Part shown: positions 7,758-16,282 of the stretch, piece after piece
Numbering within the stretch: the first letter of the stretch is position 1
Layout: each line of letters opens with the position of its first letter
From: an uncultured Ruminococcus sp.
GTDB taxonomy: Bacteria; Bacillota; Clostridia; Oscillospirales; Ruminococcaceae
Assembly: GCA_900539835.1 (NCBI GenBank)
Contig: UQDR01000021.1
Location: forward strand, 1-35,468
Reading direction: 5' to 3'
DNA: 35,468 nucleotides
The notes under the pieces: generated by a model
Seen by the model: the letters and a program-made list of their open reading frames with translations, nothing else
Told to the model about the DNA's origin: nothing
Database searches by the model: none
Position numbers and translations under genes: made by a program

Positions 7758-9179
7758 ATGTTCCTTACGGAGCATAATCATGATATGAATAATAAAGAAA
7801 GATTCAAACGTATTCTGATGTTTATTGCTGCATTGATTATCGTTTTCGTTTTTTCTGAGTCTTACAGCTTTGTTTGGCACAATTATTACAACAATGATAT
7901 GCTTGACCCGTTCTGGCACAATGGTAATATCCTGATGATTTTGATTTATGCTTTTGTATATATTGCATTCACCAAAAGCTTCAGCGGATTCCGCATAGGA
8001 TATTTCAGGTGGAGCGGACTTCTGGGTTCACAGGCTTTAAGTATTCTTGCAACAAATGTTATTGCTTATATTCAGATAAGCCTTATCGGAAGAGGACGTT
8101 TAAGTGCTCTTCCGATACTGGCGCTTACTTTAGGCGAAGTTATTTTCGCATTGGTTTGGAGTTTGGTTTTCAGTCATATTTTCAAAAAAATTTATCCGCC
8201 GAGAAGAATGATCATTGTTTACGGCAATGTAAACGCCCGTGAGCTTGTCCGCAAGATGAGCAACAGACCGGACAAATACAGAATATGCGCTTCAATAAGC
8301 TGCAACGAAGATATTGAATATATCAAGGAGCAGATCTCAAAATATGAAGCTGTTATTATTTCTGACATTCCTAACGAATTAAGAAACAAGCTTATAAAAT
8401 TCGCACTTGAAAAATCAATCAGAACATACATAAATCCAAAGCTTTCAGATATTATCATAAGAGGTGCGGAGGACTTTCATCTTTTTGACACGCCTCTGCT
8501 ATTAAGCCGAAATGACGGACTTTCTTTTGAACAGGCTGTTATGAAGAGATTTGTTGACATACTGTTTTCGTTCATTGCTCTTGCAGTTGCTTCGCCGTTT
8601 TTGCTTATCACAGCTATTGCTATCAAGTGCTATGACGGCGGACCTGTATTCTATTCACAGGAAAGACTGACCACCGGAGGCAGGAAATTTAAGGTTCACA
8701 AATTCCGCAGCATGATCGTCAACGCTGAAAAAGACGGTGTTGCGAGACTTGCAAGCCAGAAGGATGACAGAATTACACCGGTTGGCAAGTTTATCAGAAA
8801 GATAAGATTTGACGAGCTTCCACAGCTTATCAACATTCTTAAGGGAGATATGTCATTCGTAGGACCTCGCCCTGAAAGACCTGAGCTCACTCAGCGTTAC
8901 TGTGAGACAATGCCTGAATTCCAATACAGGCTCAAGGTCAAGGCAGGGCTGACCGGATATGCACAGGTTATGGGCAAATACAACACAACGCCTTATGACA
9001 AGCTGAAGCTTGATTTGATGTATATTGAACATCAGTCCTTATGGCTTGATTTGAAGATAATTCTCATGACCATAAAGACATGTTTTGTTCCTGAGGCTAC
9101 TGAAGGTGTTGAAAACTCGCAGGTTCTTGAAACTCACAGACAGGAAATTGAAGAAAACGACAAGATAACAAATAAATAA
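7758..9179 (+). CDS. Polyprenyl-phosphate sugar-1-phosphate transferase (WcaJ/WbaP-type)
   Basis: About 473 residues. The N-terminal part has four to five membrane segments, the middle is a Rossmann-like domain (RRMIIVYGNVNARELVRKM), and the C-terminal 200 residues are the Bac_transf domain (PF02397). The latter shows a membrane helix (VDILFSFIALAVASPFLL), KVHKFRSM, the catalytic Asp-Glu in RFDELPQLINILKGDMSFVGPRPERPE, and GLTGYAQV. Such enzymes start exopolysaccharide or glycan synthesis by placing a sugar phosphate on undecaprenyl phosphate at the inner face of the membrane. Start choice is uncertain: AAGGAGG (7749-7755) is only 2 nt from ATG 7758, while ATG 7785 has a weaker GGAG 12 nt away. 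It stands alone, with no glycosyltransferase cluster beside it. Confidence 0.9.
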   Translation: MFLTEHNHDMNNKERFKRILMFIAALIIVFVFSESYSFVWHNYYNNDMLDPFWHNGNILMILIYAFVYIAFTKSFSGFRIGYFRWSGLLGSQALSILATNVIAYIQISLIGRGRLSALPILALTLGEVIFALVWSLVFSHIFKKIYPPRRMIIVYGNVNARELVRKMSNRPDKYRICASISCNEDIEYIKEQISKYEAVIISDIPNELRNKLIKFALEKSIRTYINPKLSDIIIRGAEDFHLFDTPLLLSRNDGLSFEQAVMKRFVDILFSFIALAVASPFLLITAIAIKCYDGGPVFYSQERLTTGGRKFKVHKFRSMIVNAEKDGVARLASQKDDRITPVGKFIRKIRFDELPQLINILKGDMSFVGPRPERPELTQRYCETMPEFQYRLKVKAGLTGYAQVMGKYNTTPYDKLKLDLMYIEHQSLWLDLKIILMTIKTCFVPEATEGVENSQVLETHRQEIEENDKITNK

Positions 9180-9190
9180 TCAGTGTAAAA

Positions 9191-9223
9191 AATATCTGAA
9201 TTTATTAATTCGGATATTTTTTT
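9191..9223 (+). terminator. Terminator of the sugar transferase gene
   Basis: AATATCTGAATT (9191-9202) / AATTCGGATATT (9207-9218), 12-bp stem with one G-U pair, followed by a T run. Confidence 0.88.
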
Positions 9224-9276
9224 ATTCCAAAATATTATAAATATATTTATATTGCCATGTTTTTTTGTGAATGTTA

Positions 9277-9305
9277 TTGACTTTAATATGAAAAAGTTAT
9301 ATAAT
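9277..9305 (+). promoter_or_regulatory. serC-serA promoter
   Basis: TTGACT (9277-9282) and perfect TATAAT (9300-9305) with 17-bp spacing, about 43 bp before serC. Confidence 0.8.
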
Positions 9306-9347
9306 AATTTATGTTAATCTAAATAATTTTTATGGAGGTTTTATAAA

Positions 9348-10430
9348 ATGGGTAGAGTATATAATTTTAGTGCAGGCCCTGCTGTTCTTCCTGAGGAAGT
9401 GCTTAAAGAGGCCGCAGACGAAATGATGGATTATAAGGGTACAGGAATGTCCGTAATGGAAATGTCCCACCGTTCAAAGGCTTTCGACAACATAATCAAG
9501 GAAGCTGAACAGGATATCCGTGATCTTATGAATATTCCTGACAACTATAAGGTAATGTTCCTTCAGGGCGGAGCTTCTCAGCAGTTCTCTGCGGTTCCTA
9601 TGAACCTTATGAAGAACAAGAAGGCTGCTTACATAGTTACAGGTCAGTGGGCTAAGAAGGCTTATCAGGAAGCTCAGAAATACGGCGACGCTGTTGCTGT
9701 TGCTTCATCAGCTGACAAGACATTCTCATATATTCCGGACTGTTCAGACCTTGACATTCCTGAGGACGCTGATTATGTTTATATCTGCGAAAACAACACA
9801 ATTTACGGTACAAAATTCAAGACCTTGCCGAACACTAAGGGCAAGACACTTGTTGCCGACGTTTCATCATGCTTCCTTTCTGAGCCTGTTGACGTTACAA
9901 AATACGGTGTAATCTATGGCGGTGTTCAGAAAAACATTGGTCCTGCCGGTGTTGTAATCGCAATTATCCGTGAAGACCTTATTACTGATGATGTGCTTGA
10001 AGGCACACCTACAATGCTCAAGTGGAAGACACAGGCTGACGCTGACTCACTTTACAACACACCTCCTTGCTATGGCATTTATATCTGCGGCAAGGTATTT
10101 AAGTGGATAAAGAAAATGGGCGGACTTGAAGCAATGAAGGCTCACAATGAAAAGAAAGCTAAGATTCTTTATGATTTCCTTGATGAGAGCAAGCTCTTTA
10201 AGGGCACTGTTGCTCCTGAGGACAGATCTCTTATGAATGTTCCTTTTGTTACAGGCGACGCTGAGCTTGACGCTAAGTTTGTTGCTGAGGCAAAGGCCGC
10301 AGGCTTTGAAAACCTTAAAGGTCACAGATCTGTTGGCGGTATGAGAGCTTCAATCTACAACGCTATGCCTATTGAGGGTGTAGAAAAGCTTGTAGAATTC
10401 ATGAAGAAATTTGAAGCTGAAAACGCATAA
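9348..10430 (+). CDS. serC: Phosphoserine aminotransferase
   Basis: 360 residues, the full family length. It starts with the hallmark YNFSAGPAVLPEEVL and continues with GTGMSVMEMSHRS and MFLQGGASQQF. The pyridoxal phosphate lysine lies in the VIYGGVQKNIGPAG motif (about residue 195). The C-terminus carries GHRSVGGMRASIYNAMP, which is typical of SerC. The enzyme transfers an amino group from glutamate to 3-phosphohydroxypyruvate, giving phosphoserine, the second step of serine synthesis in the cytoplasm. TGGAGG precedes the ATG. serA follows after 28 bp in the same operon. Confidence 0.96.
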   Translation: MGRVYNFSAGPAVLPEEVLKEAADEMMDYKGTGMSVMEMSHRSKAFDNIIKEAEQDIRDLMNIPDNYKVMFLQGGASQQFSAVPMNLMKNKKAAYIVTGQWAKKAYQEAQKYGDAVAVASSADKTFSYIPDCSDLDIPEDADYVYICENNTIYGTKFKTLPNTKGKTLVADVSSCFLSEPVDVTKYGVIYGGVQKNIGPAGVVIAIIREDLITDDVLEGTPTMLKWKTQADADSLYNTPPCYGIYICGKVFKWIKKMGGLEAMKAHNEKKAKILYDFLDESKLFKGTVAPEDRSLMNVPFVTGDAELDAKFVAEAKAAGFENLKGHRSVGGMRASIYNAMPIEGVEKLVEFMKKFEAENA

Positions 10431-10458
10431 TTTCAATAAGTGAGAGGGGTAATTACCA

Positions 10459-11610
10459 ATGATAAATATTCAGACTTTGAATAAAATTGCCGCTATCGGC
10501 ACTGATAAATTTGATAAGAATAAGTATGCTGTTGCTGACGCTTGTGACGCACCTGAAGCTATCATGGTTCGTTCAGCTAAGATGCATGATATGGAATTCA
10601 AGGACAATCTTCTTGCTATTGCGAGAGCCGGCGCAGGCGTAAACAACATTCCTGTTGACAGATGTGCTGAAGAGGGTATTGTTGTATTCAACACACCGGG
10701 CGCTAACTCAAATGCTGTTAAGGAGCTTGCTATATGTGCACTTCTTCTTTCATCAAGAAAGATCACAGAAGCTGCTGCATGGGCTGCTTCACTCAAGGGC
10801 ACTCCTGATGCACCTAAAACAGTTGAGGGCGGCAAGTCTAAATTTGCGGGCCCTGAGATTTTAGGAAAGACACTTGGTATCATCGGCATGGGCGCAATCG
10901 GCGGAAAGATTGCTAACGCTGCTGTTGCGCTTGGAATGAAGGTTATCGGTTATGACCCATATCTTTCAATCAACGCTGCTTTACATCTTGAACCAGCTGT
11001 AAATGTTACATCTGATATCAACGAGATTTACAAGAACAGTGATTATATCACAATTCATATGCCATATACACCTGATACCAAGAACACAATTGACGCTGAG
11101 CAAATCGAAATGATGAAAGACGGTGTTCGTCTTATCAACCTTGCAAGAGGAGAGCTTATTAACAGCGAGGCTGTTATTGCTGCAATTAAGGCAGGCAAGG
11201 TTGCAAAATATGTTACTGACTTTGCTGATGATGTTGTACTCGGCGAAGAAAACGTAATCGTTCTCCCTCACCTTGGTGCTTCGACAGGTGAATCTGAAGA
11301 CAACTGTGCAGTTATGGCTGCTGATGAGCTTATGGATTACATCGAAAGAGGTACTATCAAAAACTCAGTAAACTATCCTGACGCTGAGCTTGCTAAAACA
11401 GGTGACGCTTTGGTTTGCATACTTCACAAGAACACTCCTGCGATTATTTCACAGATCACAAGCGTTGTATCTGCAAAGGGTGCTAACATTGAGAATCTTG
11501 TAAACAAGTCAAAGAAAGACTGGTCTTATACTATGCTTGATGTTACAGGAGATGTTGATGCTGACGCTATCAAGGCTGTTGACGGCGTTGTAAGAGTTCG
11601 TGTGCTCTAA
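10459..11610 (+). CDS. serA: D-3-phosphoglycerate dehydrogenase
   Basis: 383 residues. The NAD-binding fold shows GMGAIG at 143-148 (LGIIGMGAIGGKIANAAVALGMKVIGYDP). The catalytic region has NLARGELIN (Arg230) and LPHLGAST (His271). An ACT domain fills about 318-383 (CILHKNTPAIISQITSVVSAKGANIENL). The intervening ASB domain of long SerA proteins is missing, so this is the short ACT-bearing form. It oxidises 3-phosphoglycerate, the first committed step of serine synthesis; the ACT domain suggests, but does not prove, feedback by serine. GAGAGG precedes the ATG. With serC it covers two of the three steps; serB is not in the window. Confidence 0.95.
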   Translation: MINIQTLNKIAAIGTDKFDKNKYAVADACDAPEAIMVRSAKMHDMEFKDNLLAIARAGAGVNNIPVDRCAEEGIVVFNTPGANSNAVKELAICALLLSSRKITEAAAWAASLKGTPDAPKTVEGGKSKFAGPEILGKTLGIIGMGAIGGKIANAAVALGMKVIGYDPYLSINAALHLEPAVNVTSDINEIYKNSDYITIHMPYTPDTKNTIDAEQIEMMKDGVRLINLARGELINSEAVIAAIKAGKVAKYVTDFADDVVLGEENVIVLPHLGASTGESEDNCAVMAADELMDYIERGTIKNSVNYPDAELAKTGDALVCILHKNTPAIISQITSVVSAKGANIENLVNKSKKDWSYTMLDVTGDVDADAIKAVDGVVRVRVL

Positions 11611-11637
11611 TAACAATTAAAAATATTACAACAAAGA

Positions 11638-11676
11638 AGCTGTCCTGCACAAATAATGCGGGGCAGCTATATTTTT
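11638..11676 (+). terminator. serC-serA operon terminator
   Basis: AGCTGTCCTGCA (11638-11649) pairs with TGCGGGGCAGCT (about 11657-11668) with two G-U pairs, followed by ATATTTTTA. The next ribosome binding site (AGGAGGAG) begins immediately after the T tract, so some readthrough into the small membrane gene is possible. Confidence 0.8.
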
Positions 11677-11690
11677 AGGAGGAGATATTA

Positions 11691-11996
11691 ATGAAGGACA
11701 TAGCACAAGCTCTTATTTTCATTGGCATACCCATGTGTTTTGCATATTTTCTTTACAGGGCTATTGACCGCAAGGGCAAAATCGCCGGCAAGCTCTCGGC
11801 AAAATTCCCTGCACTCATCAATCACAAATTTGCTATACAAATAGGCGGAGTTGCAGGATTTGTATTGATTTTCGGTTTGATATGCATACTTACGGGAATC
11901 CCGGAAAGGATTTTCTATATAGTTTCAGGTATTATAGCCGGATTTTTAAACGGATTATGGGCAACAATAATGTACAATGATAAGACGGAAAAGTAG
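11691..11996 (+). CDS. Small membrane protein of unknown function
   Basis: 101 residues with three predicted membrane segments (about 6-23, 48-70 and 73-94) and a basic linker RKGKIAGKLSAKF. AGGAGGAG lies 7 nt before the ATG and a terminator hairpin follows, so the gene is credible. I recognise no family. It has no promoter of its own that I can see and may depend on readthrough from the serine operon. Confidence 0.6.
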   Translation: MKDIAQALIFIGIPMCFAYFLYRAIDRKGKIAGKLSAKFPALINHKFAIQIGGVAGFVLIFGLICILTGIPERIFYIVSGIIAGFLNGLWATIMYNDKTEK

Positions 11997-12020
11997 TCTT
12001 TCAGGCACTATAAAAACAAC

Positions 12021-12050
12021 GGGCGTCTTTTGACCGCCCTTTGTTTTTAT
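12021..12050. terminator. Bidirectional terminator
   Basis: GGGCG (12021-12025) / CGCCC (12035-12039), extended by weaker pairs, with T-rich sequence on both sides: TTTGTTTTTATTT on the plus side and GTTGTTTTTATAG on the minus side. It closes the small membrane gene and the convergent tatD-glycosyltransferase-SseB operon. Confidence 0.78.
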
Positions 12051-12568
12051 TTATCCGGATTAGTTGTCATTGTAATATCGGGTTTGCTTTGATTTGCTTC
12101 CCTCTCTTGTCTTGCTTTCATAAGCGCTTCCTTGATTTTAGCCAGCAGGGCCTTTGTTATCGGAAGGTTTTGCCCCATCGGATTAATTACAAAGCCGTTT
12201 ACCGAAGGTGTTTGTTCTGTAAGCATTGCAAGGTCAGGGAACTTCATGGCAAAGCCCTGATAATTCTCCTCCGACTTAAACTTACTGAGTTCCTGACTGT
12301 CAGTAAAAACCGGAAAGAATGTTCCTTTTTCTTTATGTGTAACCATCAGAAACTTAAGCTGTGGCTTTTCATCAAAGTGAACATGGTTATTTTCATCAGC
12401 AATAAGCTGTGTATCCTTACTCACGACACACGGAACAAGAAATGTGCTTCTTAAGACGAGATTAAGAACATTATTTTGTGTTTCCGGGTTAAAGTTCTTT
12501 CTCATCTCATTTATAGCATCTACCAGTTCAAGATTTGTTATTTTGCTGTCTGCCTTTTCAATATTCAT
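12047..12568 (-). CDS. SseB-domain protein
   Basis: 173 residues. The central part, about 77-145 (KFLMVTHKEKGTFFPVFTDSQELSKF ... GFAMKFPDLAML ... VNGFVINPMGQNLPI), matches the SseB N-terminal domain (PF07179). The last 30 residues are polar and low-complexity. The enterobacterial name comes from a serine-sensitivity phenotype; the biochemical role is not known. AAAGGA lies upstream of the ATG. It is the last gene of the leftward operon and its stop codon lies within the bidirectional terminator. Confidence 0.8.
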   Translation of the reverse strand: MNIEKADSKITNLELVDAINEMRKNFNPETQNNVLNLVLRSTFLVPCVVSKDTQLIADENNHVHFDEKPQLKFLMVTHKEKGTFFPVFTDSQELSKFKSEENYQGFAMKFPDLAMLTEQTPSVNGFVINPMGQNLPITKALLAKIKEALMKARQEREANQSKPDITMTTNPDK

Positions 12569-12671
12569 TTTTCTTTCAATTCCTTTCTGAACATATACTG
12601 CGTTGTTTTATCAGCCTGTTTTTAAATTATCTAATGAACACAGTTTTTAAAGTCAATTCAGACTTATATTT

Positions 12672-13619
12672 TTATTCTTCCTCTAAATTTCTTTCAAGTA
12701 TAAATTTAGGACGTTCTTTTGTTTCAAGATAAATTTTTCCGATATATTCTCCTATAACTCCAATTGCCAGAAGCTGAAGTCCGCCTATTGCCCAGACGGA
12801 GATAACGATAGTTGACCATCCTGCAACCGCTTTTCCGAGACAATAGGTGACAAAGAAATACAAGAGCATTGCAATTGAAATCAAAAATACCACAAGACCC
12901 AAGGTTGTAATAATTCTTATTGGCTTAACAGAAAGCGATGTAATTCCCTCAACGGCAAAAGCAATCATCTTTTTAAGCGGATATTTTGACTCGCCGGCTT
13001 GTCGTTCAGCTCTTTCATATGTCACGATATCGCTTTTGAAGCCGACCATTGGCACAAGCCCTCTGAGAAACAGATTTACTTCCTTAAATTTTTCAAGAGC
13101 TTCTACTGCTCTTTTACTCATAAGTCTATAATCTGCATGGTTATAAGTAATTTCTACTCCCAGCTTTTTAAGCAGCTTATAATAGCCTTGGGCTGTGCCT
13201 CTTTTAAATGCGGTATCCTTTTCACGGGATGATCGCACACCATAGACTATATCGCAGCCCTCTGCTCGTTTTTCAAGGAAGCCGTCTATTGCATTTATAT
13301 CGTCCTGCAAATCTGCATCCATAGATACTATAATGTCAGCATAATTTTTTGCTGTCATAAGCCCAGCTAACAGGGCGTTCTGATGTCCTTTATTACGGGA
13401 CAATTTAAGACCGGTAAAAAGAGGTATTGCATCATGGAGTTTTTCGATAATTTCCCATGTTTTGTCCTTAGAACCGTCATCCACAAGCATAACTTTACTT
13501 TCCTGAGATATCTTTCCCTCGTTCATAAGACGATTCATTTTTTCCACTAATGCTTTTGCTGTGATGGGGAGCATTTCCTCCTCATTATAACAGGGTATGA
13601 CCAAATATAGAGTTTCCAT
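12672..13619 (-). CDS. Family 2 glycosyltransferase, GtrB/DPM-like membrane type
   Basis: 315 residues from METLYLVIPCYNEEE. The N-terminal GT-A domain shows VMLVDDGSKDKT, the metal-binding DAD in SMDADLQDD (about 102-110), and YGVRSSREKD. Two membrane helices follow at about 225-250 and 262-287. The end has GEYIGKIYLETKERPKF, characteristic of bactoprenol-phosphate glycosyltransferases such as GtrB and YkcC. Such enzymes move a sugar from a nucleotide donor to undecaprenyl phosphate. ATG at 13619 is preferred to one five codons upstream because AAAGGA stands 7 nt before it. The tatD stop lies 17 bp upstream, so the two are cotranscribed. Confidence 0.9.
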   Translation of the reverse strand: METLYLVIPCYNEEEMLPITAKALVEKMNRLMNEGKISQESKVMLVDDGSKDKTWEIIEKLHDAIPLFTGLKLSRNKGHQNALLAGLMTAKNYADIIVSMDADLQDDINAIDGFLEKRAEGCDIVYGVRSSREKDTAFKRGTAQGYYKLLKKLGVEITYNHADYRLMSKRAVEALEKFKEVNLFLRGLVPMVGFKSDIVTYERAERQAGESKYPLKKMIAFAVEGITSLSVKPIRIITTLGLVVFLISIAMLLYFFVTYCLGKAVAGWSTIVISVWAIGGLQLLAIGVIGEYIGKIYLETKERPKFILERNLEEE

Positions 13620-13636
13620 AGCTTTTCCTTTCATAT

Positions 13637-14416
13637 TTAATTTATATTAAACAAACGTCTTGCATTTTCATTTGTTTGGTTTATTAAATCCTGAAGCTCA
13701 ATGCCTTTTATTTCAGCGGCGCATGCGGCAGTTTTTTCTATCATTTCGCTGCTGCAGCGTTTTCCTCTGAACGGCTCGGGAGCCATATAGGGGCAATCTG
13801 TTTCCAGCAAAAGCTTATCAACAGGCACGACCTCAAGAGCTTTTTTTGCTTTTTTGGCATTCTTAAAGGTAAGAACTCCTGTAAAACCGATATACATATC
13901 AAGCTTCAAAATTTCCTTCGCTGTTTCAGCAGAACCTGAAAAACAATGGACAACACCTTTAGGTTTATAATTTTTTAGAAGCTCCATAAAATCAGTTAAG
14001 GCATCACGGCAATGAAGAATCACCGGCAGGTCCTTTTTTAATGCATATTCAAGCTGATTTGACAGCAATTCAATTTGCACTTCCCTGTCATATCCCTCAT
14101 AATGATAGTCAAGGCCGATTTCACCGATTGCTTTAATCTGAGGGTTATTTTCAACAAGCTCTTTAAGGATATCCATATAATTTTCCGGAAGCCTGTCCAC
14201 ACATTCAGGATGAAAGCCCGCAGAAGTATAAAAGTTTTCATATCTCTCAGCCATTTTCAGACCAAACTGTGCGGATTTTTCATCGGTACAGGCATGCATG
14301 ATACGTTCAACAGGCGAATTCTCGTCAATTAACAAAGAATCAAGAAGTTCTTCTCTGTCATTATCGAAAGCTTTATCATCATAATGAGAATGAGAGTCAA
14401 AAATGCCTTTAATAAT
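13637..14416 (-). CDS. tatD: TatD family deoxyribonuclease, apparent ATT start
   Basis: About 259 residues when read from ATT at 14416. The metal-dependent hydrolase motifs are all present: IFDSHSHYDD at the N-terminus, GEIGLDYH, PVILHCRDA, VVHCFSG, and LLETDCPYMAPEPFRGKRC near the end. TatD enzymes are magnesium-dependent 3'-5' DNases or broader amidohydrolase-fold enzymes. The first ATG/GTG/TTG in frame is the TTG at 14335, which would drop the HSH metal ligands. Upstream of that the reading frame stays open with perfect family sequence until ATT, 10 nt after AAAGGG, and a promoter lies 30 bp further. So AUU initiation, or a recently lost start codon, is indicated. Length then equals the family norm. 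Confidence 0.85.
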   Translation of the reverse strand: MIKGIFDSHSHYDDKAFDNDREELLDSLLIDENSPVERIMHACTDEKSAQFGLKMAERYENFYTSAGFHPECVDRLPENYMDILKELVENNPQIKAIGEIGLDYHYEGYDREVQIELLSNQLEYALKKDLPVILHCRDALTDFMELLKNYKPKGVVHCFSGSAETAKEILKLDMYIGFTGVLTFKNAKKAKKALEVVPVDKLLLETDCPYMAPEPFRGKRCSSEMIEKTAACAAEIKGIELQDLINQTNENARRLFNIN

Positions 14417-14448
14417 AGTAAATCAGCCCTTTCGATAAAGTTAAGATA

Positions 14449-14477
14449 AGTATATCACATTTTATTCTTATTGTAAA
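14449..14477 (-). promoter_or_regulatory. tatD operon promoter
   Basis: On the minus strand TTTACA (14477-14472) and TATACT (14454-14449), spacing 17 bp. Predicted start near 14442 leaves a leader of about 25 nt with AAAGGG as ribosome binding site. Confidence 0.65.
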
Positions 14478-14663
14478 GCACCAAAAACTTTAAACTTATT
14501 TAGATATATTTCGTCATCATTATTTTGAATAAAATTAAACTGTACTCTTTTTCATAAAAACGTGAAATCATGAGATAATCAAAGATATAATGCGATTCAG
14601 AGAGATATTTAAAATTATTATGAGAAACTGTATTATATTAAGCAGAAAGATCACTTAACAAGA

Positions 14664-14693
14664 TTTACGGTTCATATGAACTTATGATATAAT
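14664..14693 (+). promoter_or_regulatory. Promoter of the DUF1836-SPFH operon, with palindrome in the spacer
   Basis: TATAAT (14688-14693) with a weak -35 TTTACG (14664-14669), 18-bp spacing. The spacer contains the perfect palindrome GTTCATATGAAC (14670-14681), a possible operator. The stretch 14478-14663 between this and the tatD promoter is AT-rich with no other feature seen. Confidence 0.5.
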
Positions 14694-14767
14694 CAAGACA
14701 TGATAAGAAAAGCTCATTTAAACCCAAATTATTCTTATTAATTTTCTGACAGAAAGGAATGTAAAAA

Positions 14768-15346
14768 ATGCTTGACAAACTGCCGGGAACTGTATTAAAC
14801 TTCAGCGAGCAGGCTGAAGGAAATGCGTTCTCACTAATTGAGCCGATTCTAACGGCTACGGGAGGGATCACGCTTTCGCAGCTTACGGCAATTACAGGAT
14901 TGCAAGGCTCGACAATTCAGAACTGGATAAAACGTGGATGGGTTTCAGCAACAGAAGGCAAGAAATACACCGAACGTCAAGTTATCCGAATACTTCTTAT
15001 CAACATTCTGAGAAATTCAATGAAGCTTGAAGATATTGCAAATCTGATGGCATACATAAACGGAAGAGTTGATGATTTATCAGATGATATTCTTCACGAC
15101 AAGGAGCTTTATAATCTGCTTTGCAGGCTGATTTGCATTCTTGACAGGGATAATGCTTATGATCCCAGTGTAATAACTATGGAAATTGACAGAAATCTTG
15201 GGGCGGAATATGACGGTGAAGCACGGAAGCGATTAAAAAAGGTGCTTTTCATCATGATAATGGGCTATCGGTCTTCTTATCTCATGAGACAAATTGAAAC
15301 GGAGTTTCAGACAATTAAAAATACAAACAAGGAGAAAAGATTATGA
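14768..15346 (+). CDS. DUF1836 putative transcriptional regulator
   Basis: 192 residues. About 50-100 (GGITLSQLTAITGLQGSTIQNWIKRGWVSATEGKKYTERQVIRILLINILRNSMKLEDIANLM) is a MerR-like winged helix with an NWIKRGWV recognition segment. The rest is helical, as in DUF1836 (PF08876) proteins found almost only in Firmicutes. Regulator role follows from the fold; the target is unknown. Its stop overlaps the start of the SPFH gene by 4 nt (ATGA), so the two are translationally coupled and may act together. GAAAGGAATG context provides the ribosome binding site. Confidence 0.82.
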   Translation: MLDKLPGTVLNFSEQAEGNAFSLIEPILTATGGITLSQLTAITGLQGSTIQNWIKRGWVSATEGKKYTERQVIRILLINILRNSMKLEDIANLMAYINGRVDDLSDDILHDKELYNLLCRLICILDRDNAYDPSVITMEIDRNLGAEYDGEARKRLKKVLFIMIMGYRSSYLMRQIETEFQTIKNTNKEKRL

Positions 15347-16221
15347 ACAATTCAAATGTAGTTGATTTTAAGCCATCAAAAAAGACAGGCAAAATTGTTG
15401 CAATAATTGCAGCTTTGATAATAATACTGGTAGGTATTATTTCTGCACTTGCAATTGTGCCTGCCGGTTCGACCGGTGTTATAGTTACATTCGGTAAGGT
15501 ATCAGATACTGCTCTTAATGAGGGGCTTCACCTTAAAGTGCCTTTTGCACAGGAGCTTGTAGTGATTTCAAACAAGATTCAGGTATATGAGGCTGACGCA
15601 AGTGCAGTTTCAAAGGATCTACAGACTGTAAGCTCAAAAATTGCAGTAAACTTCAGAGTAAGAACCGATTCCTCCTCATCAATTTACAAAAACATCGGAC
15701 CTGATTATCAGACAGTAATTCTTATGCCGGCGGTTCAGGAATCAATGAAAGCGGTAAGTGCAAAATATACGGCAGAACAGCTTATCACTGAACGTAACAA
15801 GGTTGGTAATGAAATTAAGGAACAGCTAGAATCAAAGGTATCAGATTACGGAATTCAGATTGAAAAATTCAACATCGTAAACTTTGATTTCTCACAGGAA
15901 TTTAACAATGCAATCGAAGCAAAACAGGTTGCAGAGCAAAATCTGCTCAAAACAAAGACTGAACAGGAACAGGCTATTGTAATTGCCGAGGCAGAAGCTA
16001 AGAAAAAAGTTATTGCCGCTGACGCAGAAGCTGAAGCTATCAAGACAAAAGCTGACGCACAGGCTAAGGCAAACAAACAGCTTTCACAGTCACTTAATGA
16101 AAACCTCATTAATTATCAAGCTATTGAAAAATGGGATGGCGTTATGCCAAAGGTTGCTTCATCTGCAAACCCTCTTGTTTCTCTTGATCTTGACGGAACA
16201 TCAGAAAAGGCAGCAGAATAA
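15343..16221 (+). CDS. SPFH/prohibitin family membrane protein
   Basis: 292 residues. One N-terminal membrane segment (about 17-41) is followed by the band 7/SPFH domain (about 42-200: VPAGSTGVIVTFGKVSDTALNEGLHLKVPF). Next is a long alanine/glutamate/lysine-rich coiled coil (about 195-260) typical of prohibitins. Such proteins form ring-like scaffolds in the membrane and often regulate AAA proteases such as FtsH. The C-terminal LINYQAIEKWDGVMPKV motif is shared with bacterial prohibitin homologues. Coupled to the DUF1836 gene. A strong terminator follows. Confidence 0.92.
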   Translation: MNNSNVVDFKPSKKTGKIVAIIAALIIILVGIISALAIVPAGSTGVIVTFGKVSDTALNEGLHLKVPFAQELVVISNKIQVYEADASAVSKDLQTVSSKIAVNFRVRTDSSSSIYKNIGPDYQTVILMPAVQESMKAVSAKYTAEQLITERNKVGNEIKEQLESKVSDYGIQIEKFNIVNFDFSQEFNNAIEAKQVAEQNLLKTKTEQEQAIVIAEAEAKKKVIAADAEAEAIKTKADAQAKANKQLSQSLNENLINYQAIEKWDGVMPKVASSANPLVSLDLDGTSEKAAE

Positions 16222-16235
16222 CTTCCAAACACTGC

Positions 16236-16275
16236 AAAAAACCGGTATCAGAAAAACTGATACCGGTTTTTATAT
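16236..16275. terminator. Bidirectional terminator
   Basis: AAAACCGGTATCAG / CTGATACCGGTTTT, a 14-bp perfect stem with a 5-nt A loop. It is flanked by T runs on the plus side and the equivalent on the minus side. It separates the convergent SPFH and phosphoribosyltransferase-like genes. Confidence 0.92.
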
Positions 16276-16282
16276 TTTCAGA

